Source: Peptoniphilus rachelemmaiella
GTDB taxonomy: Bacteria; Bacillota; Clostridia; Tissierellales; Peptoniphilaceae
DNA length: 64,000 nt
NCBI RefSeq assembly: GCF_943169845.1
Contig: NZ_CALPBW010000001.1
Coordinates: forward strand, 1 to 64,000
Reading direction: 5' to 3'
Shown here: in pieces, positions 1 to 8,090 of the stretch
Layout of the letters: each line of letters opens with the position of its first letter
How positions within the stretch are numbered: the stretch's first letter is position 1
The notes under the pieces: model-generated
The model's input: the letters and a program-made list of their open reading frames with translations, nothing else
Database searches by the model: none
Told to the model about the DNA's origin: nothing
Position numbers and translations under genes: made by a program

Positions 1-123
1 TCCAATTTCTAAGCGCTTCGATCCATAAAATACTTTTCGCCTGTATTTCGGAGCAAACACTACGTGATACTTACAATTCCATTTTGTGTGTGATAAACTA
101 TGGGTGTGATTTAGTGATGTCAT
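1..123 (-). CDS. tnpA: IS200/IS605-family transposase TnpA, N-terminal fragment (runs off window)
   Basis: The minus strand encodes 41 residues from an ATG at 123 to the window edge. They contain NCKYHVVFAPKYRRKVFYG, the hallmark start of the Y1/HUH transposase of IS200/IS605 elements. An AGGAGG-type ribosome site lies just upstream on the minus strand. The HUH histidines and the catalytic tyrosine would lie further along, outside the window, so intactness cannot be judged. The family moves single-stranded DNA through subterminal hairpins, and one candidate lies upstream. Confidence 0.85.
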   Translation of the reverse strand, partial: MTSLNHTHSLSHTKWNCKYHVVFAPKYRRKVFYGSKRLEIG

Positions 124-245
124 TATTCCCTCCTGATTGTGATTGGTTGGCAGACCTTTCTTATCATACCATTCTGGGAATAACGGGTGATTATCGCTAA
201 AGCTAAACGGAACCCCCGGTCTAACCGGGGGTTTTCTAATGCAAT
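124..245 (-). mobile_element. Probable left end of the IS200/IS605 element, with subterminal hairpin
   Basis: Upstream of the transposase start is a non-coding stretch with a perfect hairpin: AACCCCCGG (211-219), a 5-nt loop, then CCGGGGGTT (225-233). IS200-type elements carry such palindromes near the left end; they serve as the strand-recognition structure and as a barrier to incoming transcription. The exact element boundary cannot be fixed from one end. The hairpin could instead simply be a terminator. Confidence 0.5.
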
Positions 246-275
246 AAAAAATGCGCACCGAAGTACGCATTTTTG
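246..275 (-). terminator. Rho-independent terminator after brnQ
   Basis: On the minus strand, stem ATGCGTAC / GTGCGCAT (one mismatch) with a TTCG loop is followed by a T-rich run. It lies about 15 nt past the brnQ stop codon. Confidence 0.8.
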
Positions 276-290
276 CTATCTTAATTATTT

Positions 291-1619
291 TTAGAAGGCG
301 GGCTTTATGTCGTGATCCGAACGTTTCTTGCCCATGCCCATTTTGCCGCAAACCGTGCCGATTAATGCGCCGACGACGCCGGGTACGAACCAGCCAAAGC
401 CGAATTCGGCTAAGGGCAAACTGTCGATCAAATTGGCGGCGCCTTCGAAGGAACCGGTCATGTTGTAAATGGTGGTAAAGGATGCGGCCACGATGGTGCC
501 TACAGCCATACCGATAATGGTTCCGTCATAGGGTAACTTGCGATCGAAGATCATGATGAAGGACATGGCGATAATGGCGGGATAGACGATGTCCAAAACG
601 GGACCGGCCAAGCCGATAATGCCTTCGACGCCGACGAGGGAGAAGGTAAAGCTTACGAGGACGGATACGCAGACGATGTATTCGTATTTCCACTTGCCGT
701 TGGAAACGGAGTTAAAGAAGTTTCCGCAAGCCGAGGTTAAACCGACGGCGGTGGTGAGGCAAGCCAAGCTGACTGCCACAGCCAATGCCGCTTGACCCCA
801 TTTACCTAAGAGCAGGCCGACGCTGCCGACGAGGATTTCGACGCGGGTTGCATCGGGACCGAAGTGGGTGCCGCCTTGGGCGCCGACGTAGGTGAGGCCG
901 CCGTAGATGATGATTAAGAGCACCATGGCCAAAACGCAAACTTCGACGATCATTTTTTGCTTTTCAGCCTTCGGCGCATCGCCGTAGCCTTTTCGAATCA
1001 AGTCGCCGGTTACGATGGCGGTACAGAGTAAGGATACCATGGCATCCATGGTTTGATAGCCTTCGATCATCCCTTGGGTGAAGAATCCCGTTCCCTCTGC
1101 GGGGAGGACGGGCCCGATGGGGGTCGCAATGGCTTTTGCAATAATAAGTCCTAAGAAAATGAGCAGTACCGGCGTAATGTAATTACCGATAATGTCGATA
1201 ACGCCCGTTTCTTTAATGGACAGTGCCAGGGTGATGGCGAAAAAGATGCCGGATGTTACCCAAATCGGTGCGCCGGGAAAGAAGGGCAGGATGCCGACTT
1301 CGTGGGTGGTGGCTGCCGTTCTCGGAATAGCGAAGACCGGACCCAGACTGATCATGGCCGCAACGGCTAAGATCAGAGCGAAGGGGTAATTGACCCGTCG
1401 GCCCAAGTCCACGGCTTTACCGCCTGCAAAAATGGTGACGACTAAAGTAATAATGGGGATAACCGGGTCTGCCAAGAGGAAGCCCAGCATAACCGAGGTC
1501 CACGAGTCGCCTGCGTGGAAGCCGAGATAAGGCGGGAAGATTAAGTTGCCTGCGCCGAAAAAGATAGCGAACAGCGCGAAGCCTATTACAATAACGTCTT
1601 TCGTTCTACTGCTTTTCAT
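291..1619 (-). CDS. brnQ: Branched-chain amino acid transport carrier BrnQ (LIVCS family)
   Basis: A protein of 442 residues, very hydrophobic, with about 12 membrane segments, matching the LIVCS family that imports leucine, isoleucine and valine with Na+ or H+. The N-terminal region FALFAIFFGAGNLIFPPYLG is the family signature. The start is placed at the ATG at 1619, which has GGAGG about 9 nt upstream, rather than at 1655. The gene stands alone with its own promoter region and terminator. Only the specificity among branched-chain amino acids is uncertain. Confidence 0.95.
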   Translation of the reverse strand: MKSSRTKDVIVIGFALFAIFFGAGNLIFPPYLGFHAGDSWTSVMLGFLLADPVIPIITLVVTIFAGGKAVDLGRRVNYPFALILAVAAMISLGPVFAIPRTAATTHEVGILPFFPGAPIWVTSGIFFAITLALSIKETGVIDIIGNYITPVLLIFLGLIIAKAIATPIGPVLPAEGTGFFTQGMIEGYQTMDAMVSLLCTAIVTGDLIRKGYGDAPKAEKQKMIVEVCVLAMVLLIIIYGGLTYVGAQGGTHFGPDATRVEILVGSVGLLLGKWGQAALAVAVSLACLTTAVGLTSACGNFFNSVSNGKWKYEYIVCVSVLVSFTFSLVGVEGIIGLAGPVLDIVYPAIIAMSFIMIFDRKLPYDGTIIGMAVGTIVAASFTTIYNMTGSFEGAANLIDSLPLAEFGFGWFVPGVVGALIGTVCGKMGMGKKRSDHDIKPAF

Positions 1620-1653
1620 ATAGTCACTCCTCCAACAGTTCAATATGTCATTC

Positions 1654-1713
1654 ATTATACAGAATATTGAAGGCGGTCGCTACTTTCATGACAAATAAGA
1701 ATGATTTATTTGT
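1654..1713 (-). promoter_or_regulatory. brnQ promoter with upstream palindrome
   Basis: A minus-strand TATAAT (1654-1659) lies about 35 nt before the brnQ start. Just upstream of the expected -35 position is a perfect 8-bp inverted repeat, ACAAATAA/TTATTTGT (1691-1713, 7-nt spacer), a plausible operator. The -35 hexamer itself is poor, which fits activator control. The regulator is unknown. Confidence 0.5.
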
Positions 1714-1826
1714 GAAAACCTTTATTCATGGAAAATATTTCGTGTGTTTAACTTGATTTCAAACTATTTTTTACATCACCGTTTCGTATGCAATCGTCGT
1801 TATATTGTATACTGAATAACGGTGTG

Positions 1827-2282
1827 TCAATTGACCTTTTTTACTCTTGCATGGCGAGAAGCCACGAGCACGAGGACGTCGTGTTCCAACAAAAGGGTGC
1901 CGCTCTCATCCCGCGTCGAGGCGATCATGTGCACGACGCCGTAGTCGCCGTCGCTTTTGATTTCGATGCCGTCGACGACTATGGTGGTGTAAAGGTCCAC
2001 GCCGGGATAGATGGGATTGACCCAGCGCAGGTGATTCATGCCGATGCCGGCGACGACGCCGCCGCAGTCCAGCCCCGTGGCGACCCAATGGCCCCAAGTG
2101 GCGCTTAAGCTGTGAAGGCCCGAGGCGATAATGGTGCCGAAGCGGCTTTTCTTCGCCGCCTCGGGATCCGTATGAAAGGGCCGGTCGTCGTAGGCCCGGG
2201 CGTAGTCGATGATTTCTTTTTCTGTTAAGGCGAAGGGATCGGTTTGAAAGGTCAGCCCTACTACATAATCTTCTAAATACAT
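1827..2282 (-). CDS. MaoC-family hotdog dehydratase
   Basis: This 151-residue single hotdog-domain protein resembles MaoC/(R)-specific enoyl-CoA hydratases. Residues 32-37 read D-D-R-P-F-H, the position of the hydratase D-x-N-P-x-H catalytic motif, with Asp32 and His37 kept and Asn replaced by Arg. The downstream FGTIIASGLHSL stretch is also typical. A GGAGG site precedes the ATG. It follows mnmA by 9 bp on the same strand, so it is probably co-transcribed, with no obvious functional link. The substrate (acyl-CoA chain) cannot be told. Confidence 0.8.
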   Translation of the reverse strand: MYLEDYVVGLTFQTDPFALTEKEIIDYARAYDDRPFHTDPEAAKKSRFGTIIASGLHSLSATWGHWVATGLDCGGVVAGIGMNHLRWVNPIYPGVDLYTTIVVDGIEIKSDGDYGVVHMIASTRDESGTLLLEHDVLVLVASRHARVKKVN

Positions 2283-2291
2283 TCTGCCTCC

Positions 2292-3368
2292 TTATCCGCG
2301 GGAGGCGACGATGGTGCCGCCGCCTACCACTTTATCGCCGTCGTAACAGACCACGGCTTGGCCCTTGGCGATGGCGCCGTGGGGCTCGTCGAAGATTAAG
2401 GTAATGTTTCCGTCTTTTTTGTCGATTAAGGTGGCCGGCGTTTCCGCGCCGTGGTAGCGGGTGCGGGCGGTAACTTTCATTTCGTTGGTTTCGGGGTAGC
2501 TGAGCCACTGAAAGTCGACGGCGTCAAGTTCCTTCTTCTTCAGGCTGCCTTTGTTGCCTACGACGACTTGGTTTTTCTCCATGTCCTTGTCCAGAACGTA
2601 AACCGGGTGGCCTGCCGCCACGCCCAGGCCCTTTCGCTGGCCGATGGTGTAGCCCACGGCGCCCTTGTGGCGGCCGAGAATGCGGCCTTCTTCATCGACA
2701 ATATTGCCTTCGGCGTAGGTTTTGTTTTCCCTCCGCTCTAAAAAACTTTTGTAGTCGCCGTCGGGAACGAAGCAAATGTCCTGGGAATCGTGTTTCTTCG
2801 CATTGACCAGGCCCGCTTCTTCGGCGATTTTACGCACCTCGCTCTTTTCCAAATCCCCTAAGGGAAAGAGGGTGTGGGCCAATTGTTCTTGGCTCAGGCT
2901 GTAGAGGACGTAGGACTGATCCTTCTTTTCGTCCGGGCCCTTCAAGAGGGCGTAGCGCTTAAGCTTCTCGTCGTATTGGATGCGGGCGTAGTGGCCTGTG
3001 GCGATGTAGTCGCAGTCCAATTCCCGCGCCCGGGTGTAAAGGTCTTCGAATTTTAAGTAGCGATTGCAGTCGATGCAGGGGTTGGGAGTCCAGCCCTTTT
3101 CGTAATAGGCGACGAATTTGTCGATGACTTCTTCTTCGAATCGCTCGGAAAAATCGTAGACGAAGTAATCCATGCCGAGCTTCGCCGACACCATGCGGGC
3201 ATCGTCGATGTCGTCAAGGGAGCAGCAAGTGTGGCCGGTGTGGGCCACCGTGTCATTTTCGTACAGTTTCATGGTCACGCCGATGCATTCGTGCCCGGCT
3301 TTTTTCAGTAAGTAGGCTGCCACGGAGGAATCTACCCCTCCGGACATGGCGACGAGTATGCGACTCAC
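2292..3368 (-). CDS. mnmA: tRNA-specific 2-thiouridylase MnmA
   Basis: MnmA puts sulfur on U34 of tRNA Lys, Glu and Gln using ATP and persulfide sulfur. The protein is 358 residues from a GTG start at 3368. Visible are the PP-loop SGGVDSS near residue 9, the catalytic Cys in NPCIDCNRYLKF and the partner Cys in SQDICFVPDG. The open frame extends 54 codons upstream, but that stretch is low-complexity Arg-rich read-through of the neighbouring gene. The GTG overlaps the stop of the cysteine desulfurase gene by 4 bp (GTGA) and has a purine-rich site upstream, so the pair is translationally coupled. Confidence 0.96.
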   Translation of the reverse strand: MSRILVAMSGGVDSSVAAYLLKKAGHECIGVTMKLYENDTVAHTGHTCCSLDDIDDARMVSAKLGMDYFVYDFSERFEEEVIDKFVAYYEKGWTPNPCIDCNRYLKFEDLYTRARELDCDYIATGHYARIQYDEKLKRYALLKGPDEKKDQSYVLYSLSQEQLAHTLFPLGDLEKSEVRKIAEEAGLVNAKKHDSQDICFVPDGDYKSFLERRENKTYAEGNIVDEEGRILGRHKGAVGYTIGQRKGLGVAAGHPVYVLDKDMEKNQVVVGNKGSLKKKELDAVDFQWLSYPETNEMKVTARTRYHGAETPATLIDKKDGNITLIFDEPHGAIAKGQAVVCYDGDKVVGGGTIVASRG

Positions 3369-4474
3369 GATCTCTTCCCTTCTACTATTTCTTTTAATGC
3401 GTCTAAAAATCCTTCCACTTCTTCCATGGTGTTTTCTCTGCCCAAAGACACCCGCATAGGGGCGCGGCCTCGTTGATCCACGCCCATGACTTCGAGGACG
3501 TGGCTCTTTGTGGCGGCGCCGGCCTGACAAGCGCTTCCCCCGGAGAGAGCGAAGCCGCGGCGGTCCAATTGATACAATAAAACGTCCCGGGACATGCCCT
3601 CCACCATGGCGTGGACGATGCGGTCGTCGCCGCCTTCTGCGGTAAGCACGACGCCTTTTGTGGCGGCGAGGCCTTCACGTAGGCGAAGACTGAGGCGGCT
3701 GATTCGTACGGCCTCTTCTTCTCTGCGATCTTCCGCCTCTTTTAAGGCTTCCACCATGGCGCAGATGCCCGGCACATTTTCCGTGCCGCTTCGAATGCCC
3801 CGCTCCTGACCGCCGCCGTAGATGACGGGCTCCAGCTCTTTTCGCGTCAGCAAAATGCCCACGCCTTTGGGCCCGTAAAATTTATGGCCGCTCATGGCCA
3901 CGGTATCGGCGAAGGCGTAGCTGTCTCTTGGGCGATGGCCCGCCGCCTGCACGGCATCCACGTGAAAGTGCACGCCCTCGGGGAGACCGCCTTTTATCTC
4001 GGCCAGGGGCTGAAGAGAGCCCACTTCATTGTTTACGGCCATGACGCTCACCAAAAAGGTGTCTTCTCTTACGGCGGCAAGGATGTCTTCGGCACGGACC
4101 ACGCCTTTTTTATCCGGGGCGATGTAGGTGACTTCCACGCCCTCTTTTTCAAGGGCTTCGGCGCATTTCAACACGGCTTCGTGCTCGATGGCCGTGGTAA
4201 TCATGTGGCCCGGGCTCTTTTTTCTGTTTTTGTAGGCACTCATCATGGCGATGTTGTCGGCTTCCGTGCCGGATCCCGTAAAAAGGACGTTTTTCATGGA
4301 AAGGCCGAAAAGATTGGCCACATCCAGGCGGGCGCCTTCCAAGGCATTTTTCGCCTCCCTGCCCAAGCGGTGTTGGCTGGATGGATTGCCGTAGCCTGCT
4401 TTTAAAAGGGCGGTCATGGTGTCGATGGCTTTTTCGCTCATGGGACAAGTGGCCGCGTGGTCGAAGTATATCAT
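3365..4474 (-). CDS. Cysteine desulfurase (IscS/NifS type), likely sulfur donor for MnmA
   Basis: A 369-residue PLP enzyme that releases sulfur from cysteine as an enzyme persulfide. The PLP lysine is Lys198 in MSGHKFYGPKG, a His is seen in TTAIEHEAV (His98), and the mobile catalytic Cys is Cys316 in SGGSACQAG. It is shorter than the group II SufS encoded at 59.9 kb and overlaps mnmA by 4 bp. This suggests dedicated sulfur supply to tRNA thiolation, as with Bacillus YrvO-MnmA. AAAGGAG precedes the ATG. Confidence 0.93.
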   Translation of the reverse strand: MIYFDHAATCPMSEKAIDTMTALLKAGYGNPSSQHRLGREAKNALEGARLDVANLFGLSMKNVLFTGSGTEADNIAMMSAYKNRKKSPGHMITTAIEHEAVLKCAEALEKEGVEVTYIAPDKKGVVRAEDILAAVREDTFLVSVMAVNNEVGSLQPLAEIKGGLPEGVHFHVDAVQAAGHRPRDSYAFADTVAMSGHKFYGPKGVGILLTRKELEPVIYGGGQERGIRSGTENVPGICAMVEALKEAEDRREEEAVRISRLSLRLREGLAATKGVVLTAEGGDDRIVHAMVEGMSRDVLLYQLDRRGFALSGGSACQAGAATKSHVLEVMGVDQRGRAPMRVSLGRENTMEEVEGFLDALKEIVEGKRS

Positions 4475-4486
4475 GGATCTCCTTTC

Positions 4487-4514
4487 ATAAAAACAGCCCC
4501 TCGAAAGGAGCCGT
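4487..4514 (-). terminator. Intra-operon terminator just ahead of the cysteine desulfurase gene
   Basis: Minus-strand stem ACGGCTCC/GGGGCTGT (with G-U pairs) and a 6-nt loop is followed by TTTTTAT. It ends only about 13 nt before the desulfurase start codon and overlaps its leader. That leaves no room for a separate promoter, so it may act as an attenuator between alkD and the sulfur genes. Confidence 0.6.
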
Positions 4515-4521
4515 CATCTCA

Positions 4522-5163
4522 CTACAGGGCCTTCGCCCGGGCCTTGAGGGCCGGGGGTACGCGGCGGGATTCATTGATTTTCCGAATGGTCTTTTTCTGC
4601 ACCGAAGGGGAAAGATCCCCTGTTGCCAATCGCTTTAACACGGCCTCCGGCTCGTATAGGGCGGCTTCGGCGAAAAACCAGGCCATGGCCATGTCCACGT
4701 AGTAATGGCCGTTTTCCACGCCTGCCACGGCTTCCATAAGCCTTTTTGTGTCTTCCGTCACATGGCGCAGGGCCAAAACGATGCCCAAACGTCTGCCGTA
4801 GGGCGCAGGGGACTGCATGAGGCGAATGTAATCCTTTAAGTAATTCCCCTGATAGAAGGCCCGTGGGTCGATGGCATCCACCACCGCCCAGTTGTCTAAA
4901 TAGGGCACAAAGGCGTCCATAGCTTTCAGGGCTTCCTCGGCGGGCAAGTCGTTAATCAAAAGCCCGTGGAGGATATTTTCCTCGTAGCTTTCGTGGGGCA
5001 GCTTCTTTAAAAAAGAGGGCTCCGCTTCCTTGGCGAGCTTTCTTAAGGTAGGCATGTTCACACCTAAAATCATCTCCGGCGCCACGGTGGGGATCAGTTT
5101 CTCCAAAAAAGCTTTGTGTTTCGCCGTGGCCAATGGCTTCAGCGCCTCTCTTACTGTTTTCAT
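4522..5163 (-). CDS. AlkD-like DNA alkylation repair protein
   Basis: A protein of 213 residues with the family's opening signature (LIPTVAPEMILGVNMPTLRKLAKE) and an alpha-helical HEAT-like pattern throughout. AlkD-type glycosylases excise alkylated, positively charged purines without base flipping. The conserved stretch DNWAVVDAIDPRAF holds the Trp/Asp expected in the substrate pocket. Its ATG overlaps the stop of the upstream zinc-ribbon gene by 4 bp. Some family members have lost glycosylase activity, so the activity is inferred. Confidence 0.88.
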   Translation of the reverse strand: MKTVREALKPLATAKHKAFLEKLIPTVAPEMILGVNMPTLRKLAKEAEPSFLKKLPHESYEENILHGLLINDLPAEEALKAMDAFVPYLDNWAVVDAIDPRAFYQGNYLKDYIRLMQSPAPYGRRLGIVLALRHVTEDTKRLMEAVAGVENGHYYVDMAMAWFFAEAALYEPEAVLKRLATGDLSPSVQKKTIRKINESRRVPPALKARAKAL

Positions 5164-6272
5164 TTCACCAACTGATAGATAATAAAGAGAAGGACCAAAA
5201 GGGCGATGGCCATGAGGACCGGGCTCATGCGGCCTTTTTTCGCCGGCGCCTCTTGCGCCTCGGTTTGGATTTTCTCTTTTTCTAATTTGAAATCATCGGC
5301 GGCTTCGATTTTTTCCTTCGGCTTTTCCACCGGCTCTTCCCGTTTTTCTACCGCTTCTTCCCGTTTTTCTGCCGCTTTTTCTTCCGCTTTTTTCGCAGGC
5401 ACAACCGATTCCTTCTTGAAATCGTCAGCAGCTTCGATTTTTTCTTCTGCTACAGGTTCTTTTTCAACGGGGGCGGCTTTTTTCTCTTCCTTGGTTTTTC
5501 GGGCTTCGCCTTCGCCACTCTTTCTTTCCCCTTCGGCGGATTGCTTTCTCGCCGCTTTTTGTTTGCGCTTTAAGGCCTGTCTTTTGCGCTTGTCCATGGG
5601 CTTGGATAAATCGAAATCATCCGCCGCCTGAATTTTTTCTTCCGGTTGGGAATCTTCTTCAACCACGGATTCTTCAACTGCAGCTTCTTCTGCAATTTCT
5701 TCAACCACAGGTTCTTCCGCTACAGGCGCTTCAAATGTATCTGCCGCTTCGATTACTTCGGCCTTTTCTTCCGCAACAGCTTCTTTGACCGCAACTTCTT
5801 CCGCCACGGCTTCTTCGACTACAGCTTCTTCGACTGCAACTTCTTCAACCACGGCTTCTTCGACTACAGCTTCTTCGACTGCAACTTCTTCAACCACAGG
5901 TTCTCCCGCTACAGGCGCTTCAAATGTATCTGCCGCTTCGATTACTTCGGCCTTTTCTTCCGCAACAGCTTCTTTGACCGCAACTTCTTCAACCACGGCT
6001 TCTTCCGCTACAGAGGCTTCGGTTTCTTCTGCCACAGCTTCTTCCGCTACAGAGGCTTCGGTTTCTTCTGCCACAGCTTCTTCCGCAACAGGGGCTTCGG
6101 CTTCTTCAACCACAGGCTCCTCAACCACAGCTTCTTCCGCCGCAATTTCTTCCTCTACCACCGGAGCCTCGTCCTCGGGTTTGTAGCCTAAGGGATAGAC
6201 CATGGGCGTCTCGCAGGACGCACAGTATTTGACGCCGGGCACATTTTCTTTTCCGCAAAATCGACACTTCAT
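5160..6272 (-). CDS. Zinc-ribbon protein with acidic E/V/A repeats and a C-terminal membrane anchor
   Basis: This 370-residue protein has an N-terminal zinc ribbon with Cys3, Cys6, Cys17 and Cys20, a long low-complexity acidic segment (about 34-210), a Lys/Arg-rich segment (about 227-265), and one membrane helix at about 352-369, the last residues. A short motif, I-[EQ]-A-A-D-[DT]-F, occurs five times (111-117, 174-180, 214-220, 279-285, 322-328). The layout suggests a tail-anchored cytosolic scaffold or binding protein. I recognise no enzyme domain. It is coupled to alkD by a 4-bp overlap. Function unknown. Confidence 0.75.
   Translation of the reverse strand: MKCRFCGKENVPGVKYCASCETPMVYPLGYKPEDEAPVVEEEIAAEEAVVEEPVVEEAEAPVAEEAVAEETEASVAEEAVAEETEASVAEEAVVEEVAVKEAVAEEKAEVIEAADTFEAPVAGEPVVEEVAVEEAVVEEAVVEEVAVEEAVVEEAVAEEVAVKEAVAEEKAEVIEAADTFEAPVAEEPVVEEIAEEAAVEESVVEEDSQPEEKIQAADDFDLSKPMDKRKRQALKRKQKAARKQSAEGERKSGEGEARKTKEEKKAAPVEKEPVAEEKIEAADDFKKESVVPAKKAEEKAAEKREEAVEKREEPVEKPKEKIEAADDFKLEKEKIQTEAQEAPAKKGRMSPVLMAIALLVLLFIIYQLVK
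5703..6080. repeat. Tandem and long direct repeats inside the zinc-ribbon protein gene
   Basis: A segment of about 95 bp starting at 5703 recurs almost exactly at 5892, an offset of 189 bp (63 codons), with few substitutions. A 39-bp unit is repeated back to back around 6000-6077. All offsets are multiples of three, so gain or loss of units keeps the frame. This is a likely site of length variation and of assembly error. Confidence 0.8.
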
Positions 6273-6363
6273 TTCATACCCTCCTTGACATAGTCCTTTG
6301 GATTTATCTATACCCGATGAATGACTATTTATCGCAGAAAAGCCCCTGCCTCGAAAAATTTAT

Positions 6364-7254
6364 TTAATTTTTCGCCATCTTGATTAATTTATCCACGGGC
6401 AATTGGGCGATGAGTATGGCCGCAAACAAAAGCACACAGCCAAGAGCTTCCCGCCCCGTCATGGTTTCGTGCAGAAACAAAAAGCCCCCCAGGAGGGAAA
6501 ACACCGATTCCAAACTTAAAATCAAGCTGGCCGTGGTGGGGTCTGTGTGGCGTTGGCCTAAAATCTGCAGGGTAAAGCCCACGCCGCTTGAGAGAATCCC
6601 CAGGTATAAAATGGCGGGCAGGGCCTTGGCGTATTCCCCGAAAAGGGAGGCCCCGGTGGGCAGGACGAAAAAGAAAGAAAGGATCGCCGCCGTAAAAAAC
6701 TGAATGCAACTCATGGCCACGCCGTCCACATCCTCGGCAAAATAGTCGATGACGAGAATATGTACGGTAAAGGCGATGGCACAGAGAAAGACGAGAAAAT
6801 CCCCGAGGCCCATGGAAAAGCCCGCGCCTTTTTTGATGCTGATAAAGTACAGCCCCACGGCGCCGACGGCCACGGCGAGCCAGGTCTTTTTGGAAATGGC
6901 GTGGCGGAGCAAAATCCCGCCGATGGGTACGAGGACGATGTAAAGGGCCGTAATAAAGCCGGTCTTGCCGGCGGTGGTGTACTTCAGGCCGTATTGTTGC
7001 AGGGCCATGGCCACACTTAAGCAGATCCCGCAACAAATGCCGCCTTTTATGGTGGCATGTAAATCCTTGCCCGTATCCCTTAATTTCGGAACAAACAGGA
7101 GAATGACCAAAAGAAAAAGCCCTGCCGCCAGGGAACGATGCATATTCAGCACAAAGGGATGGATGTGGTTCATGCCAGCGACTTGCACCACCACCCCCAT
7201 GCCCCAAATCACCGTGGTCAATACCAGGAGGAAAATGGCTTGATTACGCTTCAT
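6364..7254 (-). CDS. EamA/DMT-family transporter
   Basis: A protein of 296 residues with ten predicted membrane helices and two EamA repeats. The sequence opens NQAIFLLVLTTVIWGMGVVVQ, and the second repeat ends in LILSLESVFSLLGGFLFLHE, both family hallmarks. Members export or import small metabolites (amino acids, nucleosides), and the substrate cannot be predicted. Its start overlaps the stop of the upstream thioesterase gene by 11 bp, so it is the last gene of the dinB-thioesterase-thioesterase-transporter run. Confidence 0.9.
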   Translation of the reverse strand: MKRNQAIFLLVLTTVIWGMGVVVQVAGMNHIHPFVLNMHRSLAAGLFLLVILLFVPKLRDTGKDLHATIKGGICCGICLSVAMALQQYGLKYTTAGKTGFITALYIVLVPIGGILLRHAISKKTWLAVAVGAVGLYFISIKKGAGFSMGLGDFLVFLCAIAFTVHILVIDYFAEDVDGVAMSCIQFFTAAILSFFFVLPTGASLFGEYAKALPAILYLGILSSGVGFTLQILGQRHTDPTTASLILSLESVFSLLGGFLFLHETMTGREALGCVLLFAAILIAQLPVDKLIKMAKN

Positions 7255-7660
7255 TCCCGCCTCCCTTATTTAAGACCACGCCGGTGGCGTGCATATTGAA
7301 AATCGCCTGAAAGCAGAGCTTGTCCTTTTGAAAGAAATGGACTTCCACATTGTCGTTGACCTTGCCCCGCTTGTTGAAAAAGGCCTTGGCCACCACTTCC
7401 CCTTCGTAAAGGGGGGCGTGGTAGAAGCAGGAGGCACCTTGGGTCACCACCACGCCTTTGCGGTTGCAAAGGATGGCGCTGATTACATCGGCCATGCCGA
7501 AGTGGATCATGCCCTGGCAAGTGCCGGCGGAATTAATGGCGCCGGGCCACACCTGCCAAGTGGCGGTTAGGGCCTCTTGATTTTGCTCAAGAACGGTCAA
7601 TTCGGAATCGGCCATGAGGCGGTGATCCACGCTGTCTTCTAAGTATTCGTAGCGAGCCAT
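7244..7660 (-). CDS. PaaI-like hotdog thioesterase
   Basis: A 138-residue single hotdog domain with the layout of PaaI/YigI acyl-CoA thioesterases: SAGTCQGMIHFGMADVISAIL occupies the active-site helix where PaaI proteins have (H/N)GG-x-x-x-x-x-D. The usual HGG is replaced, so catalysis may differ or be lost. It sits 9 bp after a second PaaI-like gene, and the two may form a heteromeric pair. Substrate unknown. Confidence 0.75.
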   Translation of the reverse strand: MARYEYLEDSVDHRLMADSELTVLEQNQEALTATWQVWPGAINSAGTCQGMIHFGMADVISAILCNRKGVVVTQGASCFYHAPLYEGEVVAKAFFNKRGKVNDNVEVHFFQKDKLCFQAIFNMHATGVVLNKGGGNEA

Positions 7661-7669
7661 AAATCCTCC

Positions 7670-8080
7670 TTACTCCATCTCGATCTGTTCCGCTTGCGGC
7701 ATATAGGCCATATCAAACATGCCCTTGGCACAAAGCTTGCCCTCTTGACGCACCTCAGCCGCCATCACCGAGGTGTAGCTTCCCACTTTTTGAAAGGAGG
7801 CGGTAATGTAGGCATCACCGGGAAGGACGGAATGGTAGTAATAAAAGCTCACGCTTTTGGTAAGCAAATGATTGTTTCGCAGGCCAAGCGCCGCGCAAAT
7901 GGCGTCGGTGACGGAAAAAACCGCCCCGCCGTGGGCGATGTCCGCGGGATTTAAAACCGTCTTGTCTACATGCCAACGGGCGTGAATCTCATCGTCTGTA
8001 TGCTCCAAAATCGTGAGATCGAAAAGGCTTGTAAAGCGCTGAAAAATCTCCTGCACCCGTTGTTCTCTCCATGCTTCCAT
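7670..8080 (-). CDS. PaaI-family acyl-CoA thioesterase
   Basis: A protein of 136 residues from an ATG at 8080 preceded by AGGAGG; the frame could start at 8140 but that lacks a site. The motif NPADIAHGGAVFSVTDAICAA gives the canonical HGG and the distal Asp of PaaI thioesterases, which hydrolyse small or aromatic acyl-CoAs. It lies 10 bp after dinB and 9 bp before the partner thioesterase gene. Confidence 0.88.
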   Translation of the reverse strand: MEAWREQRVQEIFQRFTSLFDLTILEHTDDEIHARWHVDKTVLNPADIAHGGAVFSVTDAICAALGLRNNHLLTKSVSFYYYHSVLPGDAYITASFQKVGSYTSVMAAEVRQEGKLCAKGMFDMAYMPQAEQIEME

Positions 8081-8090
8081 GTTGCACCTC

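Noticed and set aside
2292..3530. Longer MnmA starting at 3530
   Set aside because: The extra 54 residues are Arg-rich antisense-like sequence inside the desulfurase gene. The GTG at 3366-3368 gives the normal family start.
5703..6080. CRISPR-like regular repeats
   Set aside because: The units are in-frame protein repeats of unequal spacing within a long coding frame, not separated by unique spacers.
5646..6191. Plus-strand 181-codon and 133-codon frames opposite the zinc-ribbon gene
   Set aside because: They are low-complexity mirror readings of the E/V/A repeats, without ribosome sites.
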